64,000 bases of DNA from positions 1,612,001-1,676,000 of the forward strand of contig NZ_JBISCD010000040.1 of the NCBI RefSeq assembly GCF_044386045.1, read 5' to 3'. The translations under genes were made by a program, and so were the position numbers. How positions within the stretch are numbered: the first letter of the stretch is position 1; each line of letters opens with the position of its first letter. The DNA comes from Thalassobellus sediminis. Lineage in GTDB: Bacteria; Bacteroidota; Bacteroidia; Flavobacteriales; Flavobacteriaceae. The notes under the pieces were generated by a model. It saw only the letters and a list, made by a program, of their open reading frames with translations, did not search any database and was not told where the DNA came from. Below are positions 49,901 through 59,432 of the stretch, one piece after another.

Positions 49901-51707
49901 TTCACTATTAGGAACATTAACCATAGATGGAACAACCAATATGACCACAGGTATAGGATCAGGTCAAAGTTTAACTATTAGTCATTATTTAGAATTAGAT
50001 GGTGTTATTGATTTAAATGGTGAATCTCAATTAATTCAATTGGAAGGTAGTATTGTTGATGACAATAGTGGAGGCTATTTAACGCGCGATCAACAAGGAA
50101 CAGCAAATGCCTTTAATTATAATTATTGGTCGTCTTCCGTTGGGTCAATTGGTGGTGATATTTCAACTAGAGGTAACGGAGTATCCGCAATTAATCAAAA
50201 TTATACTATTTCTGGAGTGCTAAATGATGGAACTAACGCTTCAGCTTATCAAAATTTGATGTTTAGTACAGCTCCTAGTATAGGAGGGTCTATTCCTCCT
50301 CCAGGTTTAGCTAGAACAATAAGTACGTACTGGTTGTATAAATTTTATGGTGCTGCAAATAGCTATAATGCTTGGGGAAGTATAAATGAATCATCATCGA
50401 TACTTGCAGGAGAAGGTTTTACAATGAAAGGTACATTAGAAAGTGTTTCGGTTTCAGATATGCAAAATTATGTATTTGAAGGTTTGCCTAATAATGGTGA
50501 TATAGAGTTACCGTTGAATAAAATATCGGGAACTGGTAATGTTGATAGGTTAATAGGAAATCCATATCCTTCTGCTATAGATGCAACTGAATTTATTTTA
50601 GATAATATGAGTATTGCTCATGGTGGTAATAATACGAATGGCACTGTTTTTAACGGAGCATTGTATTTTTGGGATCATTTTGGACAACAAAATTCACATA
50701 ACTTATCTGGTTACGTTGGAGGCTATGCTACTAGAAATTTAACTGGAGGCGCTATAGCTATTTCAAATGATAGTAGAATTAACGATAACTTTAATTCAGG
50801 AACAAAAGTGCCAGGGCAATATATTGCTGTAAATCAAGGCTTTTTTGTATCTACTGCTTTAGATGGTTTTAATGATGATAACGGAGTGCCAATTTTAACT
50901 GTTGATGGTGGTGATATTGTATTTAAAAATAGACAACGTGTGTTTGCTATTGAAAATACATCAACCTCTTTGTTTTTTAAATCTTCAAATACTAAAAAAA
51001 CTAATAGTAGCGCAAAAATAGATGTTAATGAAACACCAACTATAAAATTAATGTATAATTCTCCTTTAGGATATCATAGACAAATTGTAGTTGGAGTAAA
51101 AGAGAAAGCTTCAAATAAATTTGATTTAGGATATGATGCTTTTATGGCCGATGTAAATATTGAAGATATGTATTGGTTATTTGATAATAATAAGTTTGTT
51201 ATTCAAGGTGTTAATAATTTTGAATCACCCCAAGAATTAGCTTTAGGATTGATTGTTAAAAAATCTGGATTAGCTTCTATAAAAATTGATGTTCTGGAAA
51301 ACATTGACCCTAATAAAGCAATATATATTAGTGATGCTATTACAGGCGAAGTTTCAGAAATTAATAGTAAGCCATTTGAAATCTATTTAGAAAAAGGAAC
51401 TTATAATGATAGATTTAAGCTTGTTTTTCAAAAAAATGACCAGTCATTACAAGTTGATGAATTTGAAAACAGTAATAATTTATTAGTGTTTTATGATTCT
51501 AAGGTTTCAAAGTTAAAAATATTTAATAATGACAGAGTTTATACATCTCGTGCTAAATTATACAATATTTTAGGTCAAAGTATTATGGAGTTAGATATTA
51601 ATTCTACTAATGATGTAGAAATACCTTTATCAGTTAAAACAGGTGCTTATATTGTTAAATTAAAAACAGATTTAGGTATAATAAGTAAAAAAATAGTTGT
51701 TGAATAA
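46986..51707 (+). CDS. Giant T9SS-secreted multidomain protein (LamG, GEVEDY, sorting domain)
   Basis: 1573 residues. Signal peptide at 1-29 (ends NNAFSQ). In order: an unassigned beta-rich region to about 400; a choice-of-anchor/ASH-like domain at about 402-528 (LSHTFRIQNLGDSDLTL); a GEVEDY domain at 529-675 with the calcium-loop-like WIDWNRDGDFDDPGEEYDMG and GEVEDYSVNI; a LamG/concanavalin-like domain at 678-848 (FDGVDDYIDF, NNEWHHVAVTYDG, YIDGIVVAS); a region shared with the next gene from about 917; and a C-terminal type A T9SS sorting domain at about 1498-1573 (KLKIFNNDRV, LYNILGQSIMELDIN, GAYIVKLKTDLGIISKKIVV). Probably a surface adhesin. Confidence 0.88.
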   Translation: MKRLSILNLLFYKSMLLLFMLSSNNAFSQAADFRVQHIQDDVARSGGINSSFSAVSSLNNAIELANNNRKTHAGPSGNENNHAGEDMAGGRQLTNTNTLTYYREANSVNRDMRFNTSIWEYVGPANGRNEIIVRGRYAVNLNGTNNSVIQAVSGIVNVDKCIPFITGIMNNATAQDADSATAIAYLEDSTTLRVQKGSNANNVRVYITLVEFTGTNWSVLHGDSGNVSSDSGTIRLRNGSDGTGAATNVSSWNEAIIFSQFRADINASGTNDALSDLWPVTEPGNNNQRVDWTFHSNHDSAGTNRHFVHVLVNSDLNVTRFQNTSNNSGERTINITSAGLTDVNQAFIIGASRTSGNGTAYGRGWRNYYLNSTTEAAHWSHRSGNGMAHEIQIVDLSDLQTLEPEINVQYNTVDIPSGNTVVSLVDGTDFGSVEIAGALSLSHTFRIQNLGDSDLTLSDPSPYVTLTGDTSDFTLTANPNATIAGGAYEEFTITYDPTTSGLHSVTISIASTDSDESLYTFRVQGIGQYCNSEGNLNWDTSITNVTFNTINNSDNEIPKDNNYEDFTNIETNLYKGSTHNLSVRVNTDGNWTVYTNAWIDWNRDGDFDDPGEEYDMGVATNVVDGLTSNSLMMDITVPIGASIGTSRMRVASKYSSHPSSCESGYDGEVEDYSVNIIDYFIDFDGVDDYIDFSDNHDLSNAFSIESWVYQENTVTTGTILSKGNIDASLQSGYHLSLKNNFPNLIWFDNSNNEVLNVTSPYDIPNNEWHHVAVTYDGALVTMYIDGIVVASVSPPSGLIDNSQNFKIGADLENFSTTPLEMNYFDGAIQEVRIWDVALTEAQIREMMNQHIEQNSPSVRGSITKTTISGGVLWANLLGYYPLNSNTALDSSSYNIDGIPNNIDTSQITTAPLPYETDADSSWDTSTTWLNSSDLYIPNTIGIDGTTPIDWNIVELTNNINSGSRDIYLNGLISLLGTLTIDGTTNMTTGIGSGQSLTISHYLELDGVIDLNGESQLIQLEGSIVDDNSGGYLTRDQQGTANAFNYNYWSSSVGSIGGDISTRGNGVSAINQNYTISGVLNDGTNASAYQNLMFSTAPSIGGSIPPPGLARTISTYWLYKFYGAANSYNAWGSINESSSILAGEGFTMKGTLESVSVSDMQNYVFEGLPNNGDIELPLNKISGTGNVDRLIGNPYPSAIDATEFILDNMSIAHGGNNTNGTVFNGALYFWDHFGQQNSHNLSGYVGGYATRNLTGGAIAISNDSRINDNFNSGTKVPGQYIAVNQGFFVSTALDGFNDDNGVPILTVDGGDIVFKNRQRVFAIENTSTSLFFKSSNTKKTNSSAKIDVNETPTIKLMYNSPLGYHRQIVVGVKEKASNKFDLGYDAFMADVNIEDMYWLFDNNKFVIQGVNNFESPQELALGLIVKKSGLASIKIDVLENIDPNKAIYISDAITGEVSEINSKPFEIYLEKGTYNDRFKLVFQKNDQSLQVDEFENSNNLLVFYDSKVSKLKIFNNDRVYTSRAKLYNILGQSIMELDINSTNDVEIPLSVKTGAYIVKLKTDLGIISKKIVVE

Positions 51708-52031
51708 TTAAAGCTTGTTTTATTTGAGAATTGTTTTGCGCAATTTTTAAAATGAATTTCCTTTAGTTTTTTTAATGCTTTTGAATGTATTTAAACCTAA
51801 CTATTCCATCTTTAGGATAGCTTCTCTTTTTATTGTAATCTTTTTAATACGATTTATTTGGTTAATACATAATTGTTATACTTTTTGTATATTTTTTCTT
51901 TCAAAAATAAATTATTTTATACATTTAATCGTTTTTATTTGTTTTTAGTCGATTTTAAATTTATGTTTGCTATGCTATTCTGAATATATTTTAGTCTCTC
52001 ACATTAAAATTAATATTAAAACAAATTTTAT
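51708..52031. other. Intergenic gap between the two giant cargo genes
   Basis: 324 bp, very AT-rich, no gene and no convincing terminator hairpin. It contains TTGTTTTTAGTCGATTTT (51939-51956), which shares TTGTTTTTAG with the region upstream of the first giant gene (46911-46920). Confidence 0.4.
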
Positions 52032-55000
52032 ATGAGAAGATCTATACCCTCAAGTCTTACACAAATTTTAGTAATTGTATTCTTTGTATTAATTGGTTAT
52101 TTAGGAAATTCGCAAATTGTTCAAGTTGAAATAGTGGGTGGTGCTATTGTTACACAAGGGTCTACGGTTACAATAAATGCAGGTTCTAGTCTCGATTTTA
52201 GAATTACAAATATTGATGCGAGTAATTGTAATGGTAGTAAGAGGTTGAAAATAAGAGGTGTAGATATTTCAAACACGTCAGATTTTGATATAACACCAAA
52301 TAATCCTAAAAAAAATATAAAACAAGTTTCTTGTGGAGGTATTAAAAACAAATATCTTGATTTTGAAATAGAAAATACAAATGGTAGTTGTGCAACTACA
52401 AGTACCTTGGTAACTATAGAGGTGCGTAATCAGGCAGATTTTACTTTTACTTTAGAGGTTAATTCTTCACCTATTATGTCTGTTTTAGGAGGAACACCTT
52501 CTGCAGATATCTTAAATGGTTCTACTACAACATCAGCAGTCAACGGTACTTATTTTGGAGTTGTTAATGAAGGAGTTTCTGTAACTAGAAATTATACTAT
52601 AGTTAATACAGGTAGTTGCCCTTTAGATATTACAGGTCTTTCAACTACTGTAGTTACAGGTAGTGGTTTTAGTGTGACCCCTTTAATTTTAGTACCACCA
52701 TCATATAATTTAGCAACGGCTCAATCACCAACAGTTAGTGTTAGTCCAGGTTCATTTGTGGTTGTATTAGTAACATTTACAGCGCCTGCTGGTACAGGTA
52801 TTCAAGAGGCTACAATTAATATTTTAAATAATTATAATACTACCTATTCATTTAATGTTGAAGCAGATCTATTCGATTTTGATATACCAGGCCCTGGAGG
52901 CATTACAGCCGATTTTAGATTATGGTTAAAGTCAACTAGAGGTGTTGTAACTTCTGGAAGCGATGTTACCGATTGGTTAGATTTAGGTACAAATGGCAAA
53001 AGTGCTACTGCTGACTCTGGAAAAGAGCCAACATATTTAGACACTGCATCTGATAATATTAATTTTAACCCAGTAGTTAAATTTGAAAATGATGGAGCAA
53101 GTGTAGAACAATATATGTATAACGTTGATAATGGTTTTTACAGTCAAGATATCTTTATTGTTATGATACCTGATGCTAATATGAATAGTTCGTCTACAAG
53201 GAATACTGTTTTTGCAGGTGTAGATTCAGGAAGTGCTGGAGATATGACTGGTATTGGATTTGGTGATTATTCTAGCGAATTCACTAATGAAACTTTATCT
53301 TATAATCAAGATATACCAGGTGGAGGAAGTTTTTACGGTGAGGGAGAAATTGGTTCAACTTATTCTGGTGCAGGTATCATTAATGTAAGAAACAATGCTG
53401 TGTCTTCTCCAACAGGTCAAGATATTTTGTATAATTCAATAACTTTAACAACTTCAACTGAGGATGATATTGGTTTTTCTAATGTAGGATATATTGATAC
53501 AGCTCCAGACCCCGATGTTGTTTACGGAACAGAATTTTGGATTGGAAAAAACTTTGATGTTCAAGGAAGTTTAAACGGAAGAGTTGCAGAAATTTTTACT
53601 TTTGCAGAACGCGTTGCTGATAATGATCGGCAAAAAATAGAATCGTATTTAGCTATTAAGTATGGTATAACTTTAGGTGCTACAACTGAAGCTCAAAAAG
53701 ACTATATTAATTCTTTTGGAACTAAAGTTTGGGACATCACAGCCAATTCAGGGTATAATTATCATGTGGCTGGAATTGGTAGGGATTCTATATCAGATTT
53801 AAATCAAAAACAATCAAAAACATTAAATACAACTAATGAAGTCACTATAGGTTTAAATGGCATATTTACAACCAATAGTACAAATACTAATGAATTTAAA
53901 AAAGATGGTGATTTTTTAGTTTGGGGTTGTAATAATGCTGCTTTTACTACTAGTGGGCAAACTGAAGATATTACTGTTAATTCTGTTTCTGGAGTAACAA
54001 CTTCAGTAACAATGATATTAAGACAATGGAAAATTGTAGAATCAGTTGAAGATGTAGATGGTGATGTAGAAAATGTATTTATTTCAATACCACCTGGAGT
54101 TTTTAGCGGGTTTGCTTTAGGAACTGATGAAGAATATGCTTTAATAGTTGCTGATAATGCTGCTTTTACAGATACAGATATTGTTGATGTTATACCATTA
54201 AAAACAGATGCCTATGGAAATTTGAGTACTTGGTATGATTTTGATGGAACTAAGTATTTTACGTTTGGAAAAGTTTCAAAATTATCCGGTACTAGGACTG
54301 TTAATATTGCTTCTGGTGATTATTTGATTGGAGAATATGCTTTAAATTTAAATATCGACGCTTTTACAATATCAGCTTGGGTAAAAAGTGCTTCAAATGC
54401 CAGTACAAGAACTGTAATGGCGAAAGGAGAGAAGTTACAAATTAGATTGAATAGTTCAGATCAAGTTGAAGTCATGGTAGATGATACTGTTACACCCAGA
54501 TTTACATCAACAATGGCATTAGATGATGGTAAATGGCATCAAATTACCTTTGTGTATTCTAGTGGTACAGTGTTCTTTTATATAGATGGTGTTTTAGATA
54601 AATCTGAACAAAATGTTGAACCTCCTACACCTAATTTTAATAGGTTTGCACTAGGGGCTTTATATGTTGACAAGAATACTATTACGAATCCTTTTTTGGG
54701 AGAAATAGATGAAGTTTATGTATGGGACCAAGAACTTACTGAAGATCAAATACACTATTTGATGAATCAAGAAATAGAAAAAGTTTCAGGTGATTATGTA
54801 AGTGGAAAAATAATTCCAACTGCAGCATCAAGTAATGAGGTTGCCTCTATACCTTGGAGTAAACTAAAAGCTTACTATGATTTTAATTCATTTTATGGCA
54901 CTACAGTAGAAGGGCTAACAGATGATCAAAATTATTTACGATTAAAATATTTAGATAAAGATAAAGATTTTGTTGACGACCAAACAGCGCCTTTACCTTA

Positions 55001-56999
55001 CGTGTCTGCTGCTAATGGAGCTTGGGATTTAGCAACTACTTGGAGTAATAACGCAGACCAAGTTGTACCAAATTCTTTAAGTTTAGATGGTTCTACAATA
55101 ATTGATTGGAATATTGTAGAGATTTCTAATGATATTACTTCTGGAGACAGAGATATTTCATTATTAGGCTTAATTCAGACTAGTGGCACGTTGACTATTG
55201 CTGACCCAACGGACCCACAAGATGAAACTAATTCCGGTCAAGGATTAACAATTTCTCATTATTTAGAATTAGATGGTGTTATAGATTTAGTAGGCGAATC
55301 ACAATTAATACAAACTGAAGGTAGTATTGTTGATGCCGATAGTGGTGGTTATATTGAGAGGGATCAACAGGGTACTGCAAACGCCTTCAATTATAATTAT
55401 TGGTCGTCTTCTGTAGGTCCTATTAGTGGTAATACAGGAACACGAGGTACTGGAGTTTCTTCTGTTAATAATAATTATACGCTATCAGAAGTTTTAAAGA
55501 ATGGTACAGATTCCAATGATTATACAAATCTTAATTTTGTTACATCACCTAACGGAAGTAATTCAACACCTTCTGGAGATTCAAGAACTATTAGTACATA
55601 TTGGTTATATACTTTTTATGGAGAAAGTGGAGATTATGGTTCCTGGAACGGATTTAATGAGACATCTTCTATTCAAGCAGGAGAAGGGTTTACAATGAAA
55701 GGAACATCTGGCTCTGTGTCTATTGATGAGTTGCAAAATTATGTTTTTAAAGGTTTGCCTAATAATGGCGATATTACTTTAGCTTTAGATAAAATATCAG
55801 GTACCGATGATGTTGATAGATTAATAGGAAACCCATATCCATCTGCTATAGATGCAACCCAATTTATTTTAGATAATCTTAGTATTGCAGATGGAGGAAA
55901 TAATCCTAATGGTAATATTTTTAACGGCGCTTTATATTTCTGGGATCATTTTGGACAAGAAAATTCACATTACTTATCTGGTTATGTTGGAGGTTATGCT
56001 ACTAGGAATTTAACAGGAGGATCTATAGCAATTTCAAATGATAGCCGTATTAATAATACATCAGATGAAGGAAGTGCAGCAGAAGGAACAAAAGTTCCTG
56101 GTGAATATATACCAGTAAATCAAGGGTTTTTTGTGTCTACAGCTTTAGATGGTTTTGATAATGATGAAGGAACATCAATATTAACTGTTGATGGTGGAGA
56201 TGTTGTATTTAAAAACAGTCAAAGACTATATGTTACAGAAGATGGATCGTCATCTTTATTTTTAAAATCGTTAAATACTAAAAAGACTAATAGTACTGCT
56301 AAAATAGATGATAGCAAAACACCTACAATAAAATTAATGTATGATTCTCCATTAGGCTATCACAGGCAAATAGTAGTTGGGGTTAAAGAGAAAGCTACAA
56401 ATAAATTCGATTTAGGATATGATGCTTTTATGGCCGATGTAAATATTGAAGATATGTATTGGGTCTTTGATAATAATGAATTTGTTATTCAAGGTGTTAA
56501 TAATTTTGAAGCATCCCAAGAGTTAGCTATAGGGTTGATTGTTAAAAAATCTGGATTAGCTTCTATAAAAATTGATGTTCTGGAAAACATTGACCCTAAT
56601 AAAGCTATATATATTAGTGATAATGTTACAGGCGAAGTTTTTCAGATTAATAGCAAACCTTTTGAAATTTATTTAGAAACAGGAACTTATAACAATAGGT
56701 TTAAACTTGTTTTTTACAATGCTAAAAACAGCAAATCATTGCAAGTTGAAGACCTTGAAAATAGTAATAATTTATTAGTATTTTATGATTCTAAGGCTTC
56801 AAAGTTAAAAATATTTAATAAAGACAGTGTGTATGCATCTCTTGCTAAATTGTACAATATTTTAGGACAAAGTATTATGGAGTTCGATATCAATTCTAAA
56901 AAAGATATGGAAATACCTTTATCAGTTAAAAAAGGAGCTTATATTGTGAAATTAGAAACAGAAAACGGTCTAGTAAGTAAAAAAATAATTATTGAATAA
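52032..56999 (+). CDS. Giant T9SS-secreted multidomain protein, paralogue of its neighbour
   Basis: 1655 residues. Signal peptide 1-28 (LVIVFFVLIGYLGNSQ). A choice-of-anchor-like domain (about 170-280) is followed by a concanavalin-like region (about 290-550; FRLWLKSTRGVVTSG, VAEIFTFAERVADNDRQKIE) and a LamG domain (about 753-906; DDGKWHQITFVYSSGTVFFY). From about 987 the protein aligns with the upstream gene to the end: WDLATTWSNNADQVVPN, LTISHYLELDGVIDL, WSSSVGP, RLIGNPYPSAIDAT, GYHRQIVVGVKEKA. It ends in the same T9SS sorting domain (LYNILGQSIMEFDIN ... KKIIIE). Different N-terminal binding modules on a common C-terminal chassis suggest a pair of surface adhesins or glycan-binding proteins. 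Confidence 0.88.
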   Translation: MRRSIPSSLTQILVIVFFVLIGYLGNSQIVQVEIVGGAIVTQGSTVTINAGSSLDFRITNIDASNCNGSKRLKIRGVDISNTSDFDITPNNPKKNIKQVSCGGIKNKYLDFEIENTNGSCATTSTLVTIEVRNQADFTFTLEVNSSPIMSVLGGTPSADILNGSTTTSAVNGTYFGVVNEGVSVTRNYTIVNTGSCPLDITGLSTTVVTGSGFSVTPLILVPPSYNLATAQSPTVSVSPGSFVVVLVTFTAPAGTGIQEATINILNNYNTTYSFNVEADLFDFDIPGPGGITADFRLWLKSTRGVVTSGSDVTDWLDLGTNGKSATADSGKEPTYLDTASDNINFNPVVKFENDGASVEQYMYNVDNGFYSQDIFIVMIPDANMNSSSTRNTVFAGVDSGSAGDMTGIGFGDYSSEFTNETLSYNQDIPGGGSFYGEGEIGSTYSGAGIINVRNNAVSSPTGQDILYNSITLTTSTEDDIGFSNVGYIDTAPDPDVVYGTEFWIGKNFDVQGSLNGRVAEIFTFAERVADNDRQKIESYLAIKYGITLGATTEAQKDYINSFGTKVWDITANSGYNYHVAGIGRDSISDLNQKQSKTLNTTNEVTIGLNGIFTTNSTNTNEFKKDGDFLVWGCNNAAFTTSGQTEDITVNSVSGVTTSVTMILRQWKIVESVEDVDGDVENVFISIPPGVFSGFALGTDEEYALIVADNAAFTDTDIVDVIPLKTDAYGNLSTWYDFDGTKYFTFGKVSKLSGTRTVNIASGDYLIGEYALNLNIDAFTISAWVKSASNASTRTVMAKGEKLQIRLNSSDQVEVMVDDTVTPRFTSTMALDDGKWHQITFVYSSGTVFFYIDGVLDKSEQNVEPPTPNFNRFALGALYVDKNTITNPFLGEIDEVYVWDQELTEDQIHYLMNQEIEKVSGDYVSGKIIPTAASSNEVASIPWSKLKAYYDFNSFYGTTVEGLTDDQNYLRLKYLDKDKDFVDDQTAPLPYVSAANGAWDLATTWSNNADQVVPNSLSLDGSTIIDWNIVEISNDITSGDRDISLLGLIQTSGTLTIADPTDPQDETNSGQGLTISHYLELDGVIDLVGESQLIQTEGSIVDADSGGYIERDQQGTANAFNYNYWSSSVGPISGNTGTRGTGVSSVNNNYTLSEVLKNGTDSNDYTNLNFVTSPNGSNSTPSGDSRTISTYWLYTFYGESGDYGSWNGFNETSSIQAGEGFTMKGTSGSVSIDELQNYVFKGLPNNGDITLALDKISGTDDVDRLIGNPYPSAIDATQFILDNLSIADGGNNPNGNIFNGALYFWDHFGQENSHYLSGYVGGYATRNLTGGSIAISNDSRINNTSDEGSAAEGTKVPGEYIPVNQGFFVSTALDGFDNDEGTSILTVDGGDVVFKNSQRLYVTEDGSSSLFLKSLNTKKTNSTAKIDDSKTPTIKLMYDSPLGYHRQIVVGVKEKATNKFDLGYDAFMADVNIEDMYWVFDNNEFVIQGVNNFEASQELAIGLIVKKSGLASIKIDVLENIDPNKAIYISDNVTGEVFQINSKPFEIYLETGTYNNRFKLVFYNAKNSKSLQVEDLENSNNLLVFYDSKASKLKIFNKDSVYASLAKLYNILGQSIMEFDINSKKDMEIPLSVKKGAYIVKLETENGLVSKKIIIE

Positions 57000-57440
57000 T
57001 TAATGATTACTTTCTATGTTAGAATCAGCTTTAATAACCGTTAAAGGTGTTTCAGCATCTCCAGCATAAAAAACAATGATCTCTGCAGGTTCATTACTTT
57101 TGTTTTCACCGTAATGAAACGTGTTTACTAGTTCTATTAAAGCATCGCCTTCTTTTAGCAATAATGTGTTATTGAATTCATCTACAACGGTAAGCTCTCC
57201 TTTTATTAATACTCCAGCATTAATAATTAAATGTTTATGAATTTTTAATTTCGTTTTTGGAGGAATAGTATATTTTAAGATAGTGATTTTTGGTGCATCT
57301 GTTGGGTAGTTTGGCAGGTTGTTTCCGTCCCAGCTTTTACTAGATTCAGCTAGTTTAGCAACTTCTGTTTTTGTTATTTGTGTCGATTTACATGAGAAAA
57401 TAAGTAATAAACAAAATAAGATTAATAATCTTTTTTTCAT
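57000..57440 (-). CDS. Cupin-domain lipoprotein
   Basis: 146 residues, ATG at 57440. Lipoprotein signal KKRLLILFCLLLIFSC (Cys17). The mature part is a single cupin barrel: motif 1 HKHLIINAGVLIKGELTV (His68, His70, Glu82) and motif 2 GDALIELVNTFHYGEN (His109), so the metal ligands are complete. Periplasmic or surface metal-binding protein; enzyme or sensor role not determinable. Convergent with the giant cargo gene, separated by a single stop-to-stop junction. Confidence 0.8.
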   Translation of the reverse strand: MKKRLLILFCLLLIFSCKSTQITKTEVAKLAESSKSWDGNNLPNYPTDAPKITILKYTIPPKTKLKIHKHLIINAGVLIKGELTVVDEFNNTLLLKEGDALIELVNTFHYGENKSNEPAEIIVFYAGDAETPLTVIKADSNIESNH

Positions 57441-57582
57441 TATGATGTTGAATTTTTTTGAAGGCTCGTTTAACGGTTTTGTGTATAGTTTCGTTTTAAT
57501 GTTTTATATCATGTGTTAAACGAAGATAGCTGAAAGTTTTTACAAAGTCAAATTGATGGATTCTTGTACTTTACACAAAAAA

Positions 57583-57618
57583 AACAGGCGTCAATAATAT
57601 TTGGCACCTGTTTTTAAT
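57583..57618 (-). terminator. Terminator after pruA
   Basis: AAAACAGG and CCTGTTTT form the stem around an AT-rich loop, with A/T runs on either side. It lies 36 bases past the pruA stop on the minus strand. Confidence 0.55.
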
Positions 57619-57653
57619 TGTATAATGAGATTCCTTTTTTCAAAGGAATTAAT

Positions 57654-59282
57654 CTATTCTCCTAAAAACTGATAACGATAATCTGTTGGCGTTACAAATG
57701 TTTCTTTAATCATTCTAGGCGATACCCAACGTAATAAGTTTTGTGGGCTACCAGCTTTATCGTTTGTTCCAGAAGCTCTTGCGCCACCAAAAGGTTGTTG
57801 TCCTACAACAGCTCCTGTTGGTTTATCGTTTATATAGAAGTTTCCAGCACAGTTTTGTAAAGCTTCAGTTGCTTGTTTAATCGCATATCTATCTTTCGAT
57901 AAAATAGCACCTGTTAAAGCATATTCGCTCGTTTCATCAACAAGTTTTAGTGTTTTCGCGTAAGCGTCATCTTCATATACGTATATAGTAATTACAGGGC
58001 CAAATAACTCAGTACACATGGTTGTGTATTTAGGATTTGTAGTAAGAATAACTGTAGGTTCAATAAAATATCCTTTGCTTTTGTCGTAGCCACCACCAAT
58101 AATGATTTCAGCATCACTATCTGCTTTAGCTTGGTCTACATATTTAGCTAATTTATCAAAAGAACCTTCATGAATTACGGCTGTAATAAAGTTACTCATG
58201 TCTTCAGGTGAACCCATTTTAAATGAGTTTACATCTTCAATAACAAAGTTTTTTACATCGTTCCAAATACTTTTAGGAATGTAAGCTCTAGAAGCTGCAC
58301 TACATTTCTGACCTTGAAACTCAAAAGCTCCACGAATAATAGCTGTTGCAACTTGTTTAGGGTTAGCCGATTTGTGAGCTACAATAAAATCTTTACCACC
58401 AGTTTCTCCAACAATTCTAGGATACGTTTTATAGTTATGAATATTGTTTCCGATTTGTTTCCAAAGTTCTTTAAAAATGAATGTAGAGCCAGTAAAGTGT
58501 AATCCAGAAAAATCTGGACTAGCCATAACGGTATTGGTAATCATTACTGGGTCGCCAAAAACAACGTTAATAACACCAGGAGGTACACCAGCTTCTTCAA
58601 AAATATCCATAATAACTTTAGCAGAATATACCTGACTATCGCTAGGTTTCCAAACAACCACATTGCCCATTAATGCCATACAAGCAGGTAAATTTCCAGC
58701 AATAGCTGTAAAGTTAAATGGAGAGACAGCGTATGTAAAACCTTCAAGTGGGCGGTATTCAATACGGTTCCAAGCATCATTTGTGCTTTCTGGTTGTTCC
58801 ATGTAAATGTCAGTCATAAACTGTACATTAAAACGTAAAAAATCTATAAACTCACAAGCTGCATCAATTTCTGCTTGATGAATAGTTTTAGATTGCGCCA
58901 TCATAGTTGCAGCGTTAATTTTTGCTCTGTAAGGACCTGCAATTAATTCTGCAGCTTTTAAAAATATAGCAGCACGTTGTTCCCAAGGCATTAAACTCCA
59001 CGATTTTCTTGCTTCTAAGGCAGTAGAAATAGCGTCGTCTATATGTTTTTGTTCTGCAATATGATAGGTTCCAACCACATGTTGATGATCGTGTGGAGGC
59101 GACATTGTTCTAGTGTTTCCAGTTTTTATATTTTTGCCATTTATATATAAAGGAACATCAATTGTGCTGTTATACATATCTTTATATGCTTTTAGTACAG
59201 CATCACGTTCTGGAGTTCCCGGAGCATAACTTTTAATAGGTTCGTTTACGGCAATTGGTACGTTAAAAAAGCCTTTTCCCAT
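57654..59282 (-). CDS. pruA: L-glutamate gamma-semialdehyde dehydrogenase (P5C dehydrogenase)
   Basis: 542 residues. NAD-dependent oxidation of glutamate semialdehyde to glutamate, second step of proline breakdown. Aldehyde dehydrogenase motifs: Glu293 in VGETGGKDF and nucleophile Cys327 in FQGQKCSAASRAYIP; the C-terminal PFGGARASGTNDKAGSP is the P5CDH signature. Monofunctional form without the proline dehydrogenase domain of PutA; the partner putA/prodh gene is not in the window. Confidence 0.95.
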   Translation of the reverse strand: MGKGFFNVPIAVNEPIKSYAPGTPERDAVLKAYKDMYNSTIDVPLYINGKNIKTGNTRTMSPPHDHQHVVGTYHIAEQKHIDDAISTALEARKSWSLMPWEQRAAIFLKAAELIAGPYRAKINAATMMAQSKTIHQAEIDAACEFIDFLRFNVQFMTDIYMEQPESTNDAWNRIEYRPLEGFTYAVSPFNFTAIAGNLPACMALMGNVVVWKPSDSQVYSAKVIMDIFEEAGVPPGVINVVFGDPVMITNTVMASPDFSGLHFTGSTFIFKELWKQIGNNIHNYKTYPRIVGETGGKDFIVAHKSANPKQVATAIIRGAFEFQGQKCSAASRAYIPKSIWNDVKNFVIEDVNSFKMGSPEDMSNFITAVIHEGSFDKLAKYVDQAKADSDAEIIIGGGYDKSKGYFIEPTVILTTNPKYTTMCTELFGPVITIYVYEDDAYAKTLKLVDETSEYALTGAILSKDRYAIKQATEALQNCAGNFYINDKPTGAVVGQQPFGGARASGTNDKAGSPQNLLRWVSPRMIKETFVTPTDYRYQFLGE

Positions 59283-59432
59283 GATATTTGATTTTTCGTT
59301 ATTGAATATTCAGTAAATAGGGTGTAAATTTACGAATTTTCAAATGATTTATATCTCGAACATTTATTAAATGCGCGTTAAATTTTATTTATTTTTTGTA
59401 AGTTGCTAAACGGTTTTAAGACTACATTTTTT

